From contig CAZVZK010000096.1 in the NCBI GenBank assembly GCA_964630925.1, forward strand, positions 1-37,462: a stretch of DNA of 37,462 bases. Reading direction: 5' to 3'. Below are positions 1-6,826 of this stretch, in pieces. The notes under the pieces are model-generated. The model did no database searches. It saw only the letters and a program-made list of their open reading frames with translations, and had not been told where the DNA came from. A program made the position numbers and the translations under genes. The stretch comes from RGDT01 sp964630925 (lineage in GTDB: Bacteria; Planctomycetota; Planctomycetia; Gemmatales; Gemmataceae). The first letter of the stretch is position 1; each line of letters begins with the position of its first letter.

Positions 1-314
1 TGGACGTGCCGGGCGAGGCGCTGTCGAACGTCATCATCACCAAGCTGCCGTTCGCCGTGCCGGACCGCCCGGTGCTGGCGGCGCGGCAGGAGGCCATCGA
101 GGCGGCGGGCGGCCAGCCGTTCTTCGACTACCAGGTGCCGCAGGCGGTGATCAAGCTGAAGCAGGGGTTCGGGCGGCTGATCCGCACGGCGACGGACACG
201 GGGTGCGTGGTGATCCTCGACCCGCGCGTGCTGACGAAGGGCTACGGGCGGACGTTCCTGCGCGCCCTGCCGGAGTGCCGGCGCTTCATCGACGGCGAGC
301 GGGTCGAGGGGTGA
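1..314 (+). CDS. DinG-family ATP-dependent helicase, C-terminal end (5' truncated by window)
   Basis: The reading frame is open from base 3 to the TGA at 312-314 and has no start inside the window. The last 100 or so residues read VIITKLPFAVPDRPV, then FFDYQVPQAVIKLKQGFGRLIRT, then VVILDPRV and YGRTFLRALP. This is the end of the second RecA-like domain of DinG/XPD-type superfamily 2 helicases, with motif VI seen as QGFGRLIR. Members unwind DNA 5'-3' with ATP, and DinG acts in R-loop and replication-fork repair. The stop follows GERVEG, whereas an exact second copy of this segment at 1240-1514 has one extra G and reads GERVEGVK before its stop, so one of the two ends has changed. The iron-sulphur domain and Walker motifs lie outside the window. 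Confidence 0.85.
   Translation, partial: DVPGEALSNVIITKLPFAVPDRPVLAARQEAIEAAGGQPFFDYQVPQAVIKLKQGFGRLIRTATDTGCVVILDPRVLTKGYGRTFLRALPECRRFIDGERVEG
44..311 (+). repeat. Direct repeat copy 1: 3' end of the DinG-like gene
   Basis: Bases 44-311 recur at 1240-1514. By eye the copies are identical except for a 7-base tandem gain (TTCGCCG) near the start of copy 2 and one extra G in the terminal G run of copy 2. Similarity ends abruptly on both sides. About 930 bases with two minus-strand genes lie between the copies. Confidence 0.95.
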
Positions 315-324
315 GGGCGACAGG

Positions 325-567
325 TCAGGCAGGGGCGTCCTTGGTCCAGTAGGCGAAGAACGCCGCGGGCATCCACTCGTCTGGCAACTGGTCCTCGAAT
401 GCCGGCGCGTCGGCCCACCCTCCGGTGTCGATGAGACGCTGGACCTCGCTCGCGTATTCGTCGGCGATGGCTCGACGCTCGCCCGCGTCGCGCGTCCGGC
501 GGAATCGCATCGCAAGTGTGCCGAGCTGGCGGGCGGTGTCGGCTCGCGGGAGGGATTCTGGTTCCAC
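325..567 (-). CDS. Small hypothetical protein (80 aa)
   Basis: An 80-residue protein that I do not recognise. It begins MEPESLPRADTARQLG, has a charged helical middle rich in Arg, Ala and Glu, and ends with an aromatic stretch (MPAAFFAYWTKDAPA). It has no signal peptide, membrane segment or metal motif. It starts 14 bases downstream of the stop of the 582-1148 gene on the same strand, so the two are probably co-transcribed. Both lie inside the island bracketed by the duplicated helicase end. It could be a cytosolic partner of its neighbour, but nothing in the sequence shows a function. Confidence 0.5.
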   Translation of the reverse strand: MEPESLPRADTARQLGTLAMRFRRTRDAGERRAIADEYASEVQRLIDTGGWADAPAFEDQLPDEWMPAAFFAYWTKDAPA

Positions 568-581
568 GGGAGACTCCTGTT

Positions 582-1148
582 TCAGATGCAGCGTCCGAAC
601 CGGCGGGTCGGGTGGCTCGCCCTGGCGGGCATCGCTGCAAACTCGTCCACCCGGCCGGTGAGGAGCGGTAGGCCGAGCCTCTCGATCCAGGTGATGCAGT
701 TGCAGTCACCGTCGCCGTCGGGGAAGCCGTAGGTGTACCGGCTGTTCTGCCTCTCGCGTCCGAGGTCGGCGACGAAGAGCCGGAACGCCGGGTCAGGCAA
801 GAGAACGTCGAAGGCTTCGACCGCCAACCCGTGGGAGCGTGCGGCCGCGAACAGGCCCGTGTGGTCGGTGACGCGGCCCGGGAACGCCTCACCGTTCCGC
901 AACCCTTGCACGACCCGCCAGGCGGGGAGGCCGCCGGCGTCCGGATTGAACCCGAGAATGGTCGCCCCGGAATCGGCCGAGATGCCGGCATGGCCGGCGA
1001 GGAGGAGGCACTCCAGCGGAGAGGGGCCGGGGCCGCGGCCGCTCCTGCCGTCGGCAAGAGCGGTGAAGACCCGCGCGGCGAACGGCCGGGAGCGATCCCC
1101 GGCGAACATCAGGACGGTGACAGGCCGGCAAGGTTGGAAGGGGCTCAT
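582..1148 (-). CDS. Hypothetical protein (188 aa)
   Basis: An uncharacterised protein of about 188 residues. Recognisable blocks are LECLLLAGHAGIS, ATILGFNPDAGG, HGLAVEAFDVLLPDPAF and, near the C-terminus, YTYGFPDGDGDCNCITWIE followed by LGLPLLTGRVDEF. The Cys-x-Cys next to acidic residues and the upstream His could form an active site of a papain-like or LRAT-like kind, but that is a guess from residue pattern alone. There is no signal peptide. A later start at the Met of MFAGDRSRPF would remove 13 residues. It is followed 14 bases on by the 80-residue gene, so they form a two-gene unit within the island between the two helicase-end copies. Confidence 0.6.
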   Translation of the reverse strand: MSPFQPCRPVTVLMFAGDRSRPFAARVFTALADGRSGRGPGPSPLECLLLAGHAGISADSGATILGFNPDAGGLPAWRVVQGLRNGEAFPGRVTDHTGLFAAARSHGLAVEAFDVLLPDPAFRLFVADLGRERQNSRYTYGFPDGDGDCNCITWIERLGLPLLTGRVDEFAAMPARASHPTRRFGRCI

Positions 1149-1235
1149 TGTCGGCCGTCACTCTGTCCCGGATCAGATGCGGGCTCTCCAGTACCGCTCC
1201 AGCCATTTCACGCATGGGGAGGTACACTTGTCAAG

Positions 1236-1523
1236 ATGAGCTGCCGTTCGCCGTTCGCCGTGCCGGACCGCCCGGTGCTGGCGGCGCGGCAGGAGGCCAT
1301 CGAGGCGGCGGGCGGCCAGCCGTTCTTCGACTACCAGGTGCCGCAGGCGGTGATCAAGCTGAAGCAGGGGTTCGGGCGGCTGATCCGCACGGCGACGGAC
1401 ACGGGGTGCGTGGTGATCCTCGACCCGCGCGTGCTGACGAAGGGCTACGGGCGGACGTTCCTGCGCGCCCTGCCGGAGTGCCGGCGCTTCATCGACGGCG
1501 AGCGGGTCGAGGGGGTGAAGTAG
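1236..1523 (+). pseudogene. Orphan duplicated C-terminal fragment of the DinG-like helicase
   Basis: An ATG at 1236 opens a 95-codon frame (MSCRSPFAVPDRPV onwards) that carries the duplicated helicase end through QGFGRLIRT and FLRALPECRR to the TAG at 1521-1523. It lacks everything upstream of the last part of helicase domain 2, so it cannot be an active helicase. The seven-base duplication at the junction shifts the frame relative to copy 1 exactly at the join. It is best read as a duplication scar. If it is expressed, it would only be a short fragment carrying motif VI. Confidence 0.75.
1240..1514 (+). repeat. Direct repeat copy 2: 3' end of the DinG-like gene
   Basis: The second copy of bases 44-311, with a 7-base tandem gain (TTCGCCG repeated) at 1248-1261 and one extra G near 1515. 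The 240-base core is identical by eye, which implies a recent duplication or continuing gene conversion. Confidence 0.95.
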
Positions 1524-1553
1524 CGAGGCCCGCACATCGTCGGAAGGCGGGGA

Positions 1554-1582
1554 TTGTCCCGATCTCACGGCGGGGGTAGAAT
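1554..1582 (+). promoter_or_regulatory. Sigma-70-like promoter for the Panacea toxin-antitoxin pair
   Basis: A -35 of TTGTCC (1554-1559) and a -10 of TAGAAT (1577-1582) are separated by exactly 17 bases. Transcription would start near 1589, about 18 bases before the ATG at 1607. The promoter lies just after the duplicated helicase fragment. Confidence 0.6.
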
Positions 1583-1606
1583 CCAGCATCCACGCGAGGG
1601 ACCGAG

Positions 1607-2200
1607 ATGGCCACCGCACTCTCCATCGCCAAGGAATTCGTCCGGCTCTCCCTGGACGGTGAGGAGGTTTACTTCCTCACACCCCTGGCCTTGCAGAACC
1701 TCCTGTATCACGCACAGGGCTGGTCACTCGCGGTCCGCCGCGCCGACCTGTTCGATGAGACGATCCAGGCGTGGAAGTGCGGCCCCGTGGTGAGGGAGTT
1801 GTGGGACGTGCTGCCGAAGAGGCCCGTCCCCATCACGCCGGAGCACGTCCACGACGGGGATGCGCTCGGCCGGGATGAGCGGGCCTTCGTCCAGGCGGTT
1901 TGGGAGGCATACGGGCGGCACTCGCCCCCGGCCCTCGCGGACATGGCCCGGCGAGAGGCCCCCTGGTTGGCCGCCCGCGCCGGGCTGCCCGCCGACGCCC
2001 CGAGCGACAACCTCATCGGCAACCGGGTCCTCTGGGAGCACTTCGAGCGGCAGGCCATCCCCGCGCCACTCGCGGCGTACCTCAGAGGGTTCGACGAGCT
2101 GGAGAGGAAGGCCGCGGAGGAGCTGACGGCCGAGCCCCTGGACGAGAAGGCGTTCCTGGCGAGCATCGTCAACCCGGCCCCGGCGGGGGCCGGGGCATGA
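1607..2200 (+). CDS. Panacea-domain (DUF4065/SocA-like) antitoxin
   Basis: A 197-residue protein whose first 60 residues carry the Panacea (DUF4065) signature: SIAKEFVRLS, then TPLALQNLLYHAQGWSLA, then LFDETIQAWKCGPVVRELW. Panacea proteins (SocA, GepA, PanA) are antitoxins that neutralise, or deliver for proteolysis, a wide range of partner toxins. Two further helical blocks follow (residues about 85-115 and 140-185), possibly the part that contacts the toxin. The stop codon overlaps the next start in an ATGA (2197-2200), so the two genes are translationally coupled in antitoxin-first order, as expected for a type II pair. The gene has its own promoter at 1554-1582. The domain call is firm; the antitoxin role is inferred from the domain and the pairing. 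Confidence 0.85.
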   Translation: MATALSIAKEFVRLSLDGEEVYFLTPLALQNLLYHAQGWSLAVRRADLFDETIQAWKCGPVVRELWDVLPKRPVPITPEHVHDGDALGRDERAFVQAVWEAYGRHSPPALADMARREAPWLAARAGLPADAPSDNLIGNRVLWEHFERQAIPAPLAAYLRGFDELERKAAEELTAEPLDEKAFLASIVNPAPAGAGA

Positions 2201-2580
2201 GGCGGACCTTCCCCGCCGGCACCATCCTGTGGGTGAAGGACGTGCCCGACGAGAATAACGCCAACCACAAGGACCGTCGCGTGGCCCTCGTCCAGGATCT
2301 GTCCTTTGACGACGCGGAGGAGGGCCACGAGGAAGGGCTCTTCCTGTGCGTGGGGATCACCACGAAGTTCGGCAGGCCGATCCACCCGAACAGTATCGAG
2401 CTCAATCACCAGGCCGAGGGGAGGTGCCACACGAGCCTGACGGAGCCGAGCGTGGCGAAATGCGAGTGGCGGTTGGCCTTGCCTATCGGGAGCATCATCG
2501 GACGCGCTGGCTTCGCTGGGTCGGAGAAGACGGCGGAGATCGTGCGGTGCATCAAGCGGATCATCAGCGAGCGTAAGTAA
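2197..2580 (+). CDS. PemK/MazF-like putative toxin paired with the Panacea antitoxin
   Basis: The ATG at 2197 is set by the four-base overlap with the antitoxin and gives 127 residues. The N-terminus FPAGTILWVKDVP, the block KDRRVALVQDL, and the end LTEPSVAKCEWRLALPIGSIIGRAGF followed by a last helix (IVRCIKRII) match the order of elements in MazF/PemK-type endoribonucleases. In those proteins the motifs are G-x-V-x-W-V, R-P-A-L-V, and S-x-V-x-C-x-x, then a G-x-L-x-x helix. A longer loop than in MazF (NANHKD and HEEGLFLCVGITTKF) makes the match approximate. If it is correct, the protein would cleave RNA when free of its antitoxin. Alternatives are another SH3-barrel toxin or a non-toxic partner. 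Confidence 0.6.
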   Translation: MRRTFPAGTILWVKDVPDENNANHKDRRVALVQDLSFDDAEEGHEEGLFLCVGITTKFGRPIHPNSIELNHQAEGRCHTSLTEPSVAKCEWRLALPIGSIIGRAGFAGSEKTAEIVRCIKRIISERK

Positions 2581-2669
2581 CTGCGGGCCGAACGTCATCG
2601 TCACCTGCGTGGCCGTCACCGTGTCCTCCGTGTGACCCGTGGACGGCCGATTCCTCCCTCTGGTGGCTC

Positions 2670-3275
2670 ATGATGACCTCGCGTGACCTGCAACGTGGCG
2701 ATGAGGGCACCGATCTGGAGGTGCCGCCGCCCGTGATCTTCAACACCTACAAGCACCACGCCGGCGCGGTGCGGGCGCGCATCGCGCGGCTCGCCGCCGA
2801 GGGCGAGGCCGGGCTGGGCGGCGTCGCGGCGGCCGTCGCCGTGCTGGGGACGGGGCTGATGGACCTGTACACGGGGCCGCTGACGCCGCGTGCCGTCTGC
2901 GCGTGGGTGGTCGAGGAGCTGCACCGCCTCGGTCGGCTGGAGCCGGCGGCGTACCGCGCGTGGCTGGTGGCGGGCGGCGAGTACACCACGGTGACGCACC
3001 CGGAGGGGACGGCGTGGGTGCTGCGTCTGGGCGACGAGGAGGGGCGGCACGTGCATCTGCATCCGGGCCGGCATACGCCGCACACGGTGCGTGTGCGGGC
3101 GAACGTGCTGAAGACGGCGTTCGCGGCCCACGTCCACGCGCGGGTGCGTGGCGAAGACCCGATGGGCCGCCGGCTCCTCGACGAGGTGCGGCGCGAGGTG
3201 CTGGGGCTGCCGCCGCTAGGGCGCGACCCCCACGGCGCGGAGGGGATCGGGGCGGTGGTGGGGCTACTGCGGTGA
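2670..3275 (+). CDS. Hypothetical protein (201 aa)
   Basis: A cytosolic-looking protein with no signal or membrane segment. It contains PPVIFNTYKHHAGAVRARIARLAAEGEAG near residue 20, an alanine-rich helix (AAVAVLGTGLMDLYTGPL), and a His-rich strand (GRHVHLHPGRHTPHTVRVRANVLKTAF), and it ends in a helical tail. The HxH and HxxxxHT pattern could bind metal, but I cannot tie it to a family. Two ATGs in tandem (2670 and 2673) are possible starts. It is on the same strand as the toxin-antitoxin pair, 89 bases downstream, and ends 8 bases before the convergent stop at 3284. No regulatory site is obvious. Confidence 0.6.
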   Translation: MMTSRDLQRGDEGTDLEVPPPVIFNTYKHHAGAVRARIARLAAEGEAGLGGVAAAVAVLGTGLMDLYTGPLTPRAVCAWVVEELHRLGRLEPAAYRAWLVAGGEYTTVTHPEGTAWVLRLGDEEGRHVHLHPGRHTPHTVRVRANVLKTAFAAHVHARVRGEDPMGRRLLDEVRREVLGLPPLGRDPHGAEGIGAVVGLLR

Positions 3276-3283
3276 ACGGGGTG

Positions 3284-3619
3284 TCAGGCCGTATCGTCCT
3301 CGTCGGCGCCGACGTGGCGGGCGGCGGTCATGCGCGGGAGGCCGGCTTCGAAGGCCAGCGCCTGGACGAGATCGGACTCCTTCGGGCTGCGGCCCGGCCC
3401 CGCCAGGAGCCAGGCCCCCGTCTTGTGGTCGTAGCGGAACACCCCGGCGGGCCTCTCGTCTGACTCACCCTCCCCGATGGAGGCGAACAGAAGCGGCCCG
3501 CCGCAGTACGCGCACCAGTAGAACCGGACGGGCGGCCAGGGCCGCCGTCGGGCCTCGCCGACTTTCGAGAGCCGGCTCTGATCATTCCGGCTGCGGAACA
3601 GCCGGCTTCGCTCGCTCAT
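3284..3619 (-). CDS. Small hypothetical protein with a CxxC zinc-knuckle-like motif
   Basis: About 111 residues from the ATG at 3619 (MSERSRLFRSRNDQ). The middle reads FYWCAYCGGPLLFASIGEGE, so one CxxC is followed by GVFRYDHKTGAWLLAGPG and an acidic C-terminus (HVGADEDDTA). Only one cysteine pair is present, so a full zinc ribbon would need a dimer or other ligands. The start overlaps the end of the desaturase gene by 38 bases on the same strand, which suggests coupled expression or a later start. An upstream ATG at 3646 is possible but lies deeper in the desaturase. No function is apparent. Confidence 0.5.
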   Translation of the reverse strand: MSERSRLFRSRNDQSRLSKVGEARRRPWPPVRFYWCAYCGGPLLFASIGEGESDERPAGVFRYDHKTGAWLLAGPGRSPKESDLVQALAFEAGLPRMTAARHVGADEDDTA

Positions 3620-4493
3620 GGCGGGCCCCCTCGGCGTCCTGACCACCGTATGGTATCGGGCGGACGACGCGCGACGCCAGGCCGAGCCGCTCCATCCCCC
3701 GGATCAGGAGGTAGCTCGTGTCCACCTCGAACCAGCGGTGGCCGTGGGCGGCGCAGCGCGGGTGATGGTGGTGGTTGTTGTGCCAGCCCTCGCCGAAGGT
3801 GAGGAGGGCGACCCACCAGCAGTTGCGGCTGTTGTCGTCCGTCGCGTAGTTGCGATAGCCGTGGTGGTGGTTGATCGAGTTGACCAGGAAGGTGGCGTGC
3901 CAGCCGGCGACGATGCGGAGGAAGAAGCCCCACAGGAGCATCGACACGCCCACGTCCCATCCGCCCCAGGCCCAGCCGCCGAGGAGGAGGGCGAGCGCGA
4001 GGGCGGCGTGGGGGACGGCCTGCCAGCGTTCGAGCCAGCGGAGGAACGGCTCGCGGTGCAGGTCGGCGGTCACGCGGCGGATGTCCTCGGGCGTGGCCAG
4101 CCCCGGCATCTCCCGTACCAGCGACCAGAGGACGTGCGACCAGAGGAGCCCGCCGTGAGACACTTGCGGGTCGTCCTCGGTGTCGGAGTGGCGGTGGTGC
4201 AGGCGGTGGATGGCGGCCCAGCTCAGCGGGCCGCCCTGGAACGCCAGGACGCCCGCCAGCGCCAGGAGGCGGCGCAGGGGGCCGGGCACCTGATAGCCGC
4301 GGTGGCAGAGGAGGCGGTGGTAGCCCAGGCTGACGCCGAGCTGGCCGACCAGGACGAAGAGGACGAGGAAGGCCACGAGGCCCGCCCAGGTGAACCACCA
4401 GAAGGCCGACAGGGCCGACAGATGGAACGCCGCCATGATGGCGGCCTTGCCCGCGCATACCCGTGCCGACGGCCGGTTCGTCCGCTTCATCAT
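3582..4493 (-). CDS. Acyl-CoA/acyl-lipid delta-9-type fatty acid desaturase
   Basis: A 303-residue membrane desaturase. All three histidine boxes of the di-iron active site are present: HRLLCH at 59-64, HRLHHRHSD at 96-104 and HNNHH at 238-242 in the context GEGWHNNHHHHP. Four hydrophobic segments surround them (about 28-53, 75-90, 160-178 and 180-195). Members introduce a double bond into saturated acyl chains using O2 and electrons from ferredoxin or cytochrome b5, and so adjust membrane fluidity. The C-terminal tail after residue 270 is polar. The gene starts 37 bases after the kinase stop, in the same direction. The first two codons are both ATG, and the Shine-Dalgarno (GGAGGGG) is close to the first, so the start may be one codon later or at Met20. 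Confidence 0.9.
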   Translation of the reverse strand: MMKRTNRPSARVCAGKAAIMAAFHLSALSAFWWFTWAGLVAFLVLFVLVGQLGVSLGYHRLLCHRGYQVPGPLRRLLALAGVLAFQGGPLSWAAIHRLHHRHSDTEDDPQVSHGGLLWSHVLWSLVREMPGLATPEDIRRVTADLHREPFLRWLERWQAVPHAALALALLLGGWAWGGWDVGVSMLLWGFFLRIVAGWHATFLVNSINHHHGYRNYATDDNSRNCWWVALLTFGEGWHNNHHHHPRCAAHGHRWFEVDTSYLLIRGMERLGLASRVVRPIPYGGQDAEGARHERAKPAVPQPE

Positions 4494-4530
4494 CCCCTCC
4501 GCACTTCTCGCCAGGGTGGCCTGCCTTCTT

Positions 4531-6177
4531 TCAGGCGGGGCCCGTCGGCGGATTGTGCGCGGGAAAATCAGGCGACCCCTGGCCGAGCTCCCGGCCCAGC
4601 CGGATTAACGCGAAGGCGTAGGCGACGTAGCCGACGACGGCGAAGGCGCAATAAACGAGGGGCGCCCACGGGAGGTGGACGGGCATCATCAGGCTGGTCA
4701 GCCAGAAGCCGAACGGCCCCCACCGGAGCTTGGCGGGCAGCTTGCTCGCCTCGATGTAGTAGGCCATCCCGTTGAGGGCCGCCAGCACCGGGTACATCAG
4801 GAGGATGGCCAGCCGGGGGTCGTCGTGGTGCGTCACCCGCAGCGCGACGGCGATCACCACGGCGGCGAGGAGATGGCCGATCCAGGTCGGCCAGTAGGTC
4901 GGCCTCTCGCCGAGGGTGGTCTTCGGCCGCCACGCCCTGTCCTGCAGCCAGAGCATGGTGAACAGGATGGGATAGGCGCTCGACAGGGCGAGCCAGACGA
5001 GCGGCTCGACGAACCACGCCTGGAGCATCCAGAAGACCGTCAGGTGGGGCACGAGGGCGATGGGCAGCGACACCAGCATGCGCGTGCCGGCGCCGGCGAA
5101 CTGGCGGACGTAGTGGATGGAGTCGAGGAAGCGGTTGAGGGCCGCGGCCAGCTCGCCGGCGGACTGGAAGCGGCGGGACGGGTCCTTCTCCAGGCAGCGG
5201 AGGCAGATCGCCTCCAGCTCGGCGCTCACGCCGGGGCGGAGGCTGCTCAGGGGCGCCGGGGCCTCGGTGCGGATGCGGGCCGTGATCTCGGCGCGGGTGC
5301 CGCCGCGGAACGGCGGGCCGCCGGTCAGCACCTCGTAGAGCGTCGCGCCGAGGCCGTACACGTCGCTCAGGTGGGTGGCGCCGGCGCCGCCCTCGGTCTG
5401 CTCGGGGGCCATGTAGGGCAGCGTGCCGGCGACGCCCGCCTGGCGCCCCAGGCCGCCCTCGCCCGCGCCGATCACCGCCAGGCCGAAGTCGGCGAGGAGG
5501 GCCTGGCCGGAGCGTTGATCGATGAGGAGGTTGTGCGGCTTGATGTCGCGGTGCAGGACGCCGCGGGCGTGGGCCTCCTGGAGGGCCTCGGCGACGGCGG
5601 CGAGGTAGCGGACGGCCTCCTCGGTGCCGACGCCGGGCGGGCGTCTCATCTTCTCCGCCAGGCTACACCCCTCGATCAGCTCCATCGCGTAGTAGGGGCA
5701 GCCCTGATGCTCGCCGAGGTGGAGGATGCGGACCCGGTTGGGGTGGCGCAGGCTGGCGGCGGCCCGCGCCTCGACGCGGAATTGCTCGAGGGCGAGGCGT
5801 CGGCTGTCGGCGTCCAGCCCGGCCAGCCAGTCGGGGCGGAGGAGCTTGAGGGCCACGAGCTGCTCGGTGCCCATCTGGCGGGCCTTGAAGACGACGCCCA
5901 TGCCGCCGCGTCCGATCTCCTCCAGCATCTCGTAGCCGTCGGGGGCGGAGACGGGCAGGGGCGGCCTGCCGCCCAGCGCCTCGCGGACGGGGCGGGCCAG
6001 GCGGTCCACCTCCTCGGCGGCGTCGAGGAGGGCGGCCAGCTCCGTGGCGAATGCCGGGTGGGCGGCGAGGAACTCTTGCCGGCCGAGGGGCCGGCCCTCC
6101 TCGCGGGCCAGCTCGTATTCGGCGAGGGCGTCATCCAGGCACGCGGGCTGGAAGGGGATGGTGGTTTCGGAGATCAT
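4531..6177 (-). CDS. Membrane serine/threonine protein kinase (PknB-like)
   Basis: A 548-residue eukaryotic-type kinase. After an 80-residue N-terminal region typical of planctomycete sigma-linked kinases come the glycine loop GRGGMG (89-94), the ATP lysine in VALKLL (K111), the catalytic loop HRDIKPHN (209-216), DFG (230-232) and the APEQ substrate loop (257-260). The kinase core ends near residue 350. The rest is a membrane domain with five or six hydrophobic segments, including VSLPIALVPHLTVFWML and LLAAVVIAVALRV. All catalytic residues are present, so it should phosphorylate Ser/Thr, with the kinase in the cytosol. The start ATG overlaps the sigma factor stop by four bases. This pairing is common in planctomycetes and suggests that the kinase and sigma factor share a signalling path. 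Confidence 0.93.
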   Translation of the reverse strand: MISETTIPFQPACLDDALAEYELAREEGRPLGRQEFLAAHPAFATELAALLDAAEEVDRLARPVREALGGRPPLPVSAPDGYEMLEEIGRGGMGVVFKARQMGTEQLVALKLLRPDWLAGLDADSRRLALEQFRVEARAAASLRHPNRVRILHLGEHQGCPYYAMELIEGCSLAEKMRRPPGVGTEEAVRYLAAVAEALQEAHARGVLHRDIKPHNLLIDQRSGQALLADFGLAVIGAGEGGLGRQAGVAGTLPYMAPEQTEGGAGATHLSDVYGLGATLYEVLTGGPPFRGGTRAEITARIRTEAPAPLSSLRPGVSAELEAICLRCLEKDPSRRFQSAGELAAALNRFLDSIHYVRQFAGAGTRMLVSLPIALVPHLTVFWMLQAWFVEPLVWLALSSAYPILFTMLWLQDRAWRPKTTLGERPTYWPTWIGHLLAAVVIAVALRVTHHDDPRLAILLMYPVLAALNGMAYYIEASKLPAKLRWGPFGFWLTSLMMPVHLPWAPLVYCAFAVVGYVAYAFALIRLGRELGQGSPDFPAHNPPTGPA

Positions 6178-6722
6178 GACCTCTCCTGGGCGAGGAGCTG
6201 CTGGAGCCGTTGCCGTCCGCGGAAGAGGAGGCCGGCGGCGGCGGCGGCGGAGCAGCCGAGGCGCTCGCCGATCTCCGCGAGGGTCAGGCCGGCGAGGTGC
6301 TTGAGGGTGACGGCGTCGCGCTGCTGCTCGGGGAGCTGCTCCAGGGCGGAGCCGAGGCGGGCGAGGCCCTCGTTGCGGGCGGCGCGCTCGCTGGGGGAGG
6401 TCTGGGAGGCGGCCAGCAGCTCGTCCAGGCCGGCGAACGAGCCGCTGAGGTCGGCCTCCAGGGCCTGACGGGCGGCGTCGCGCTTGCCGGCGTGGGCCTT
6501 CTCGTAGGCGTCGAGGAAGTTGTGGTGCAGCGCCTTGCGGAGCCAGGCGAACAGCTCCTCGGCGGTCTGGCCGCGGAGCTGCCCGCGGTCGCGGTACGCC
6601 TCGGCGAAGGTGTGCTGCACGAGGTCGGAGGCGTCGAGGCCGAGGCCCCGATGGCGGGCGAGCTGCGCCCGCGCGAGCATCAGGAGCGCCGCGCGGAATC
6701 GGTCCAGGTCGATCTCGTTCAT
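6174..6722 (-). CDS. ECF-type RNA polymerase sigma factor (planctomycete kinase-linked group)
   Basis: A 182-residue sigma-70-family factor with only regions 2 and 4. Region 2 spans about residues 10-85 and includes LDASDLVQHTFAEAY and ELFAWLRKALHHNFLDAYEK. Region 4 spans about 125-178, with LPEQQRDAVTLKHLAGLTLAEIGERLG and a helix-turn-helix (CSAAAAAGLLFRGRQRL). There is no anti-sigma gene. Instead the gene overlaps a Ser/Thr kinase by ATGA (6174-6177), the arrangement typical of planctomycete ECF groups thought to be controlled by phosphorylation. The targets are not visible, but the desaturase downstream is in the same transcription unit. A TAGAAT -10-like box lies 37 bases upstream. Confidence 0.92.
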   Translation of the reverse strand: MNEIDLDRFRAALLMLARAQLARHRGLGLDASDLVQHTFAEAYRDRGQLRGQTAEELFAWLRKALHHNFLDAYEKAHAGKRDAARQALEADLSGSFAGLDELLAASQTSPSERAARNEGLARLGSALEQLPEQQRDAVTLKHLAGLTLAEIGERLGCSAAAAAGLLFRGRQRLQQLLAQERS

Positions 6723-6758
6723 GGGTGGCCCGCCGGGGTGCCGTGGCCGGATGCCACG

Positions 6759-6764
6759 ATTCTA
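6759..6764 (-). promoter_or_regulatory. -10-like box (TAGAAT) upstream of the sigma/kinase operon
   Basis: The minus strand reads TAGAAT 37 bases upstream of the sigma factor ATG. No good -35 sits 16-18 bases further up, so a house-keeping promoter is only weakly supported. The promoter may be activated or read by an alternative sigma factor. Confidence 0.35.
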
Positions 6765-6826
6765 TCCCTTGAAGGCGGGAATCGCGGGCGAGCTGAGCGC
6801 GGCCATCTTCGGAATTCGTAGTGCCG

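Noticed and set aside
4675..6468. A 597-codon open frame on the plus strand across the kinase and sigma genes
   Set aside because: Low-complexity Gly/Glu/Arg composition typical of an antisense shadow in high-GC DNA; the minus-strand kinase and sigma motifs are complete.
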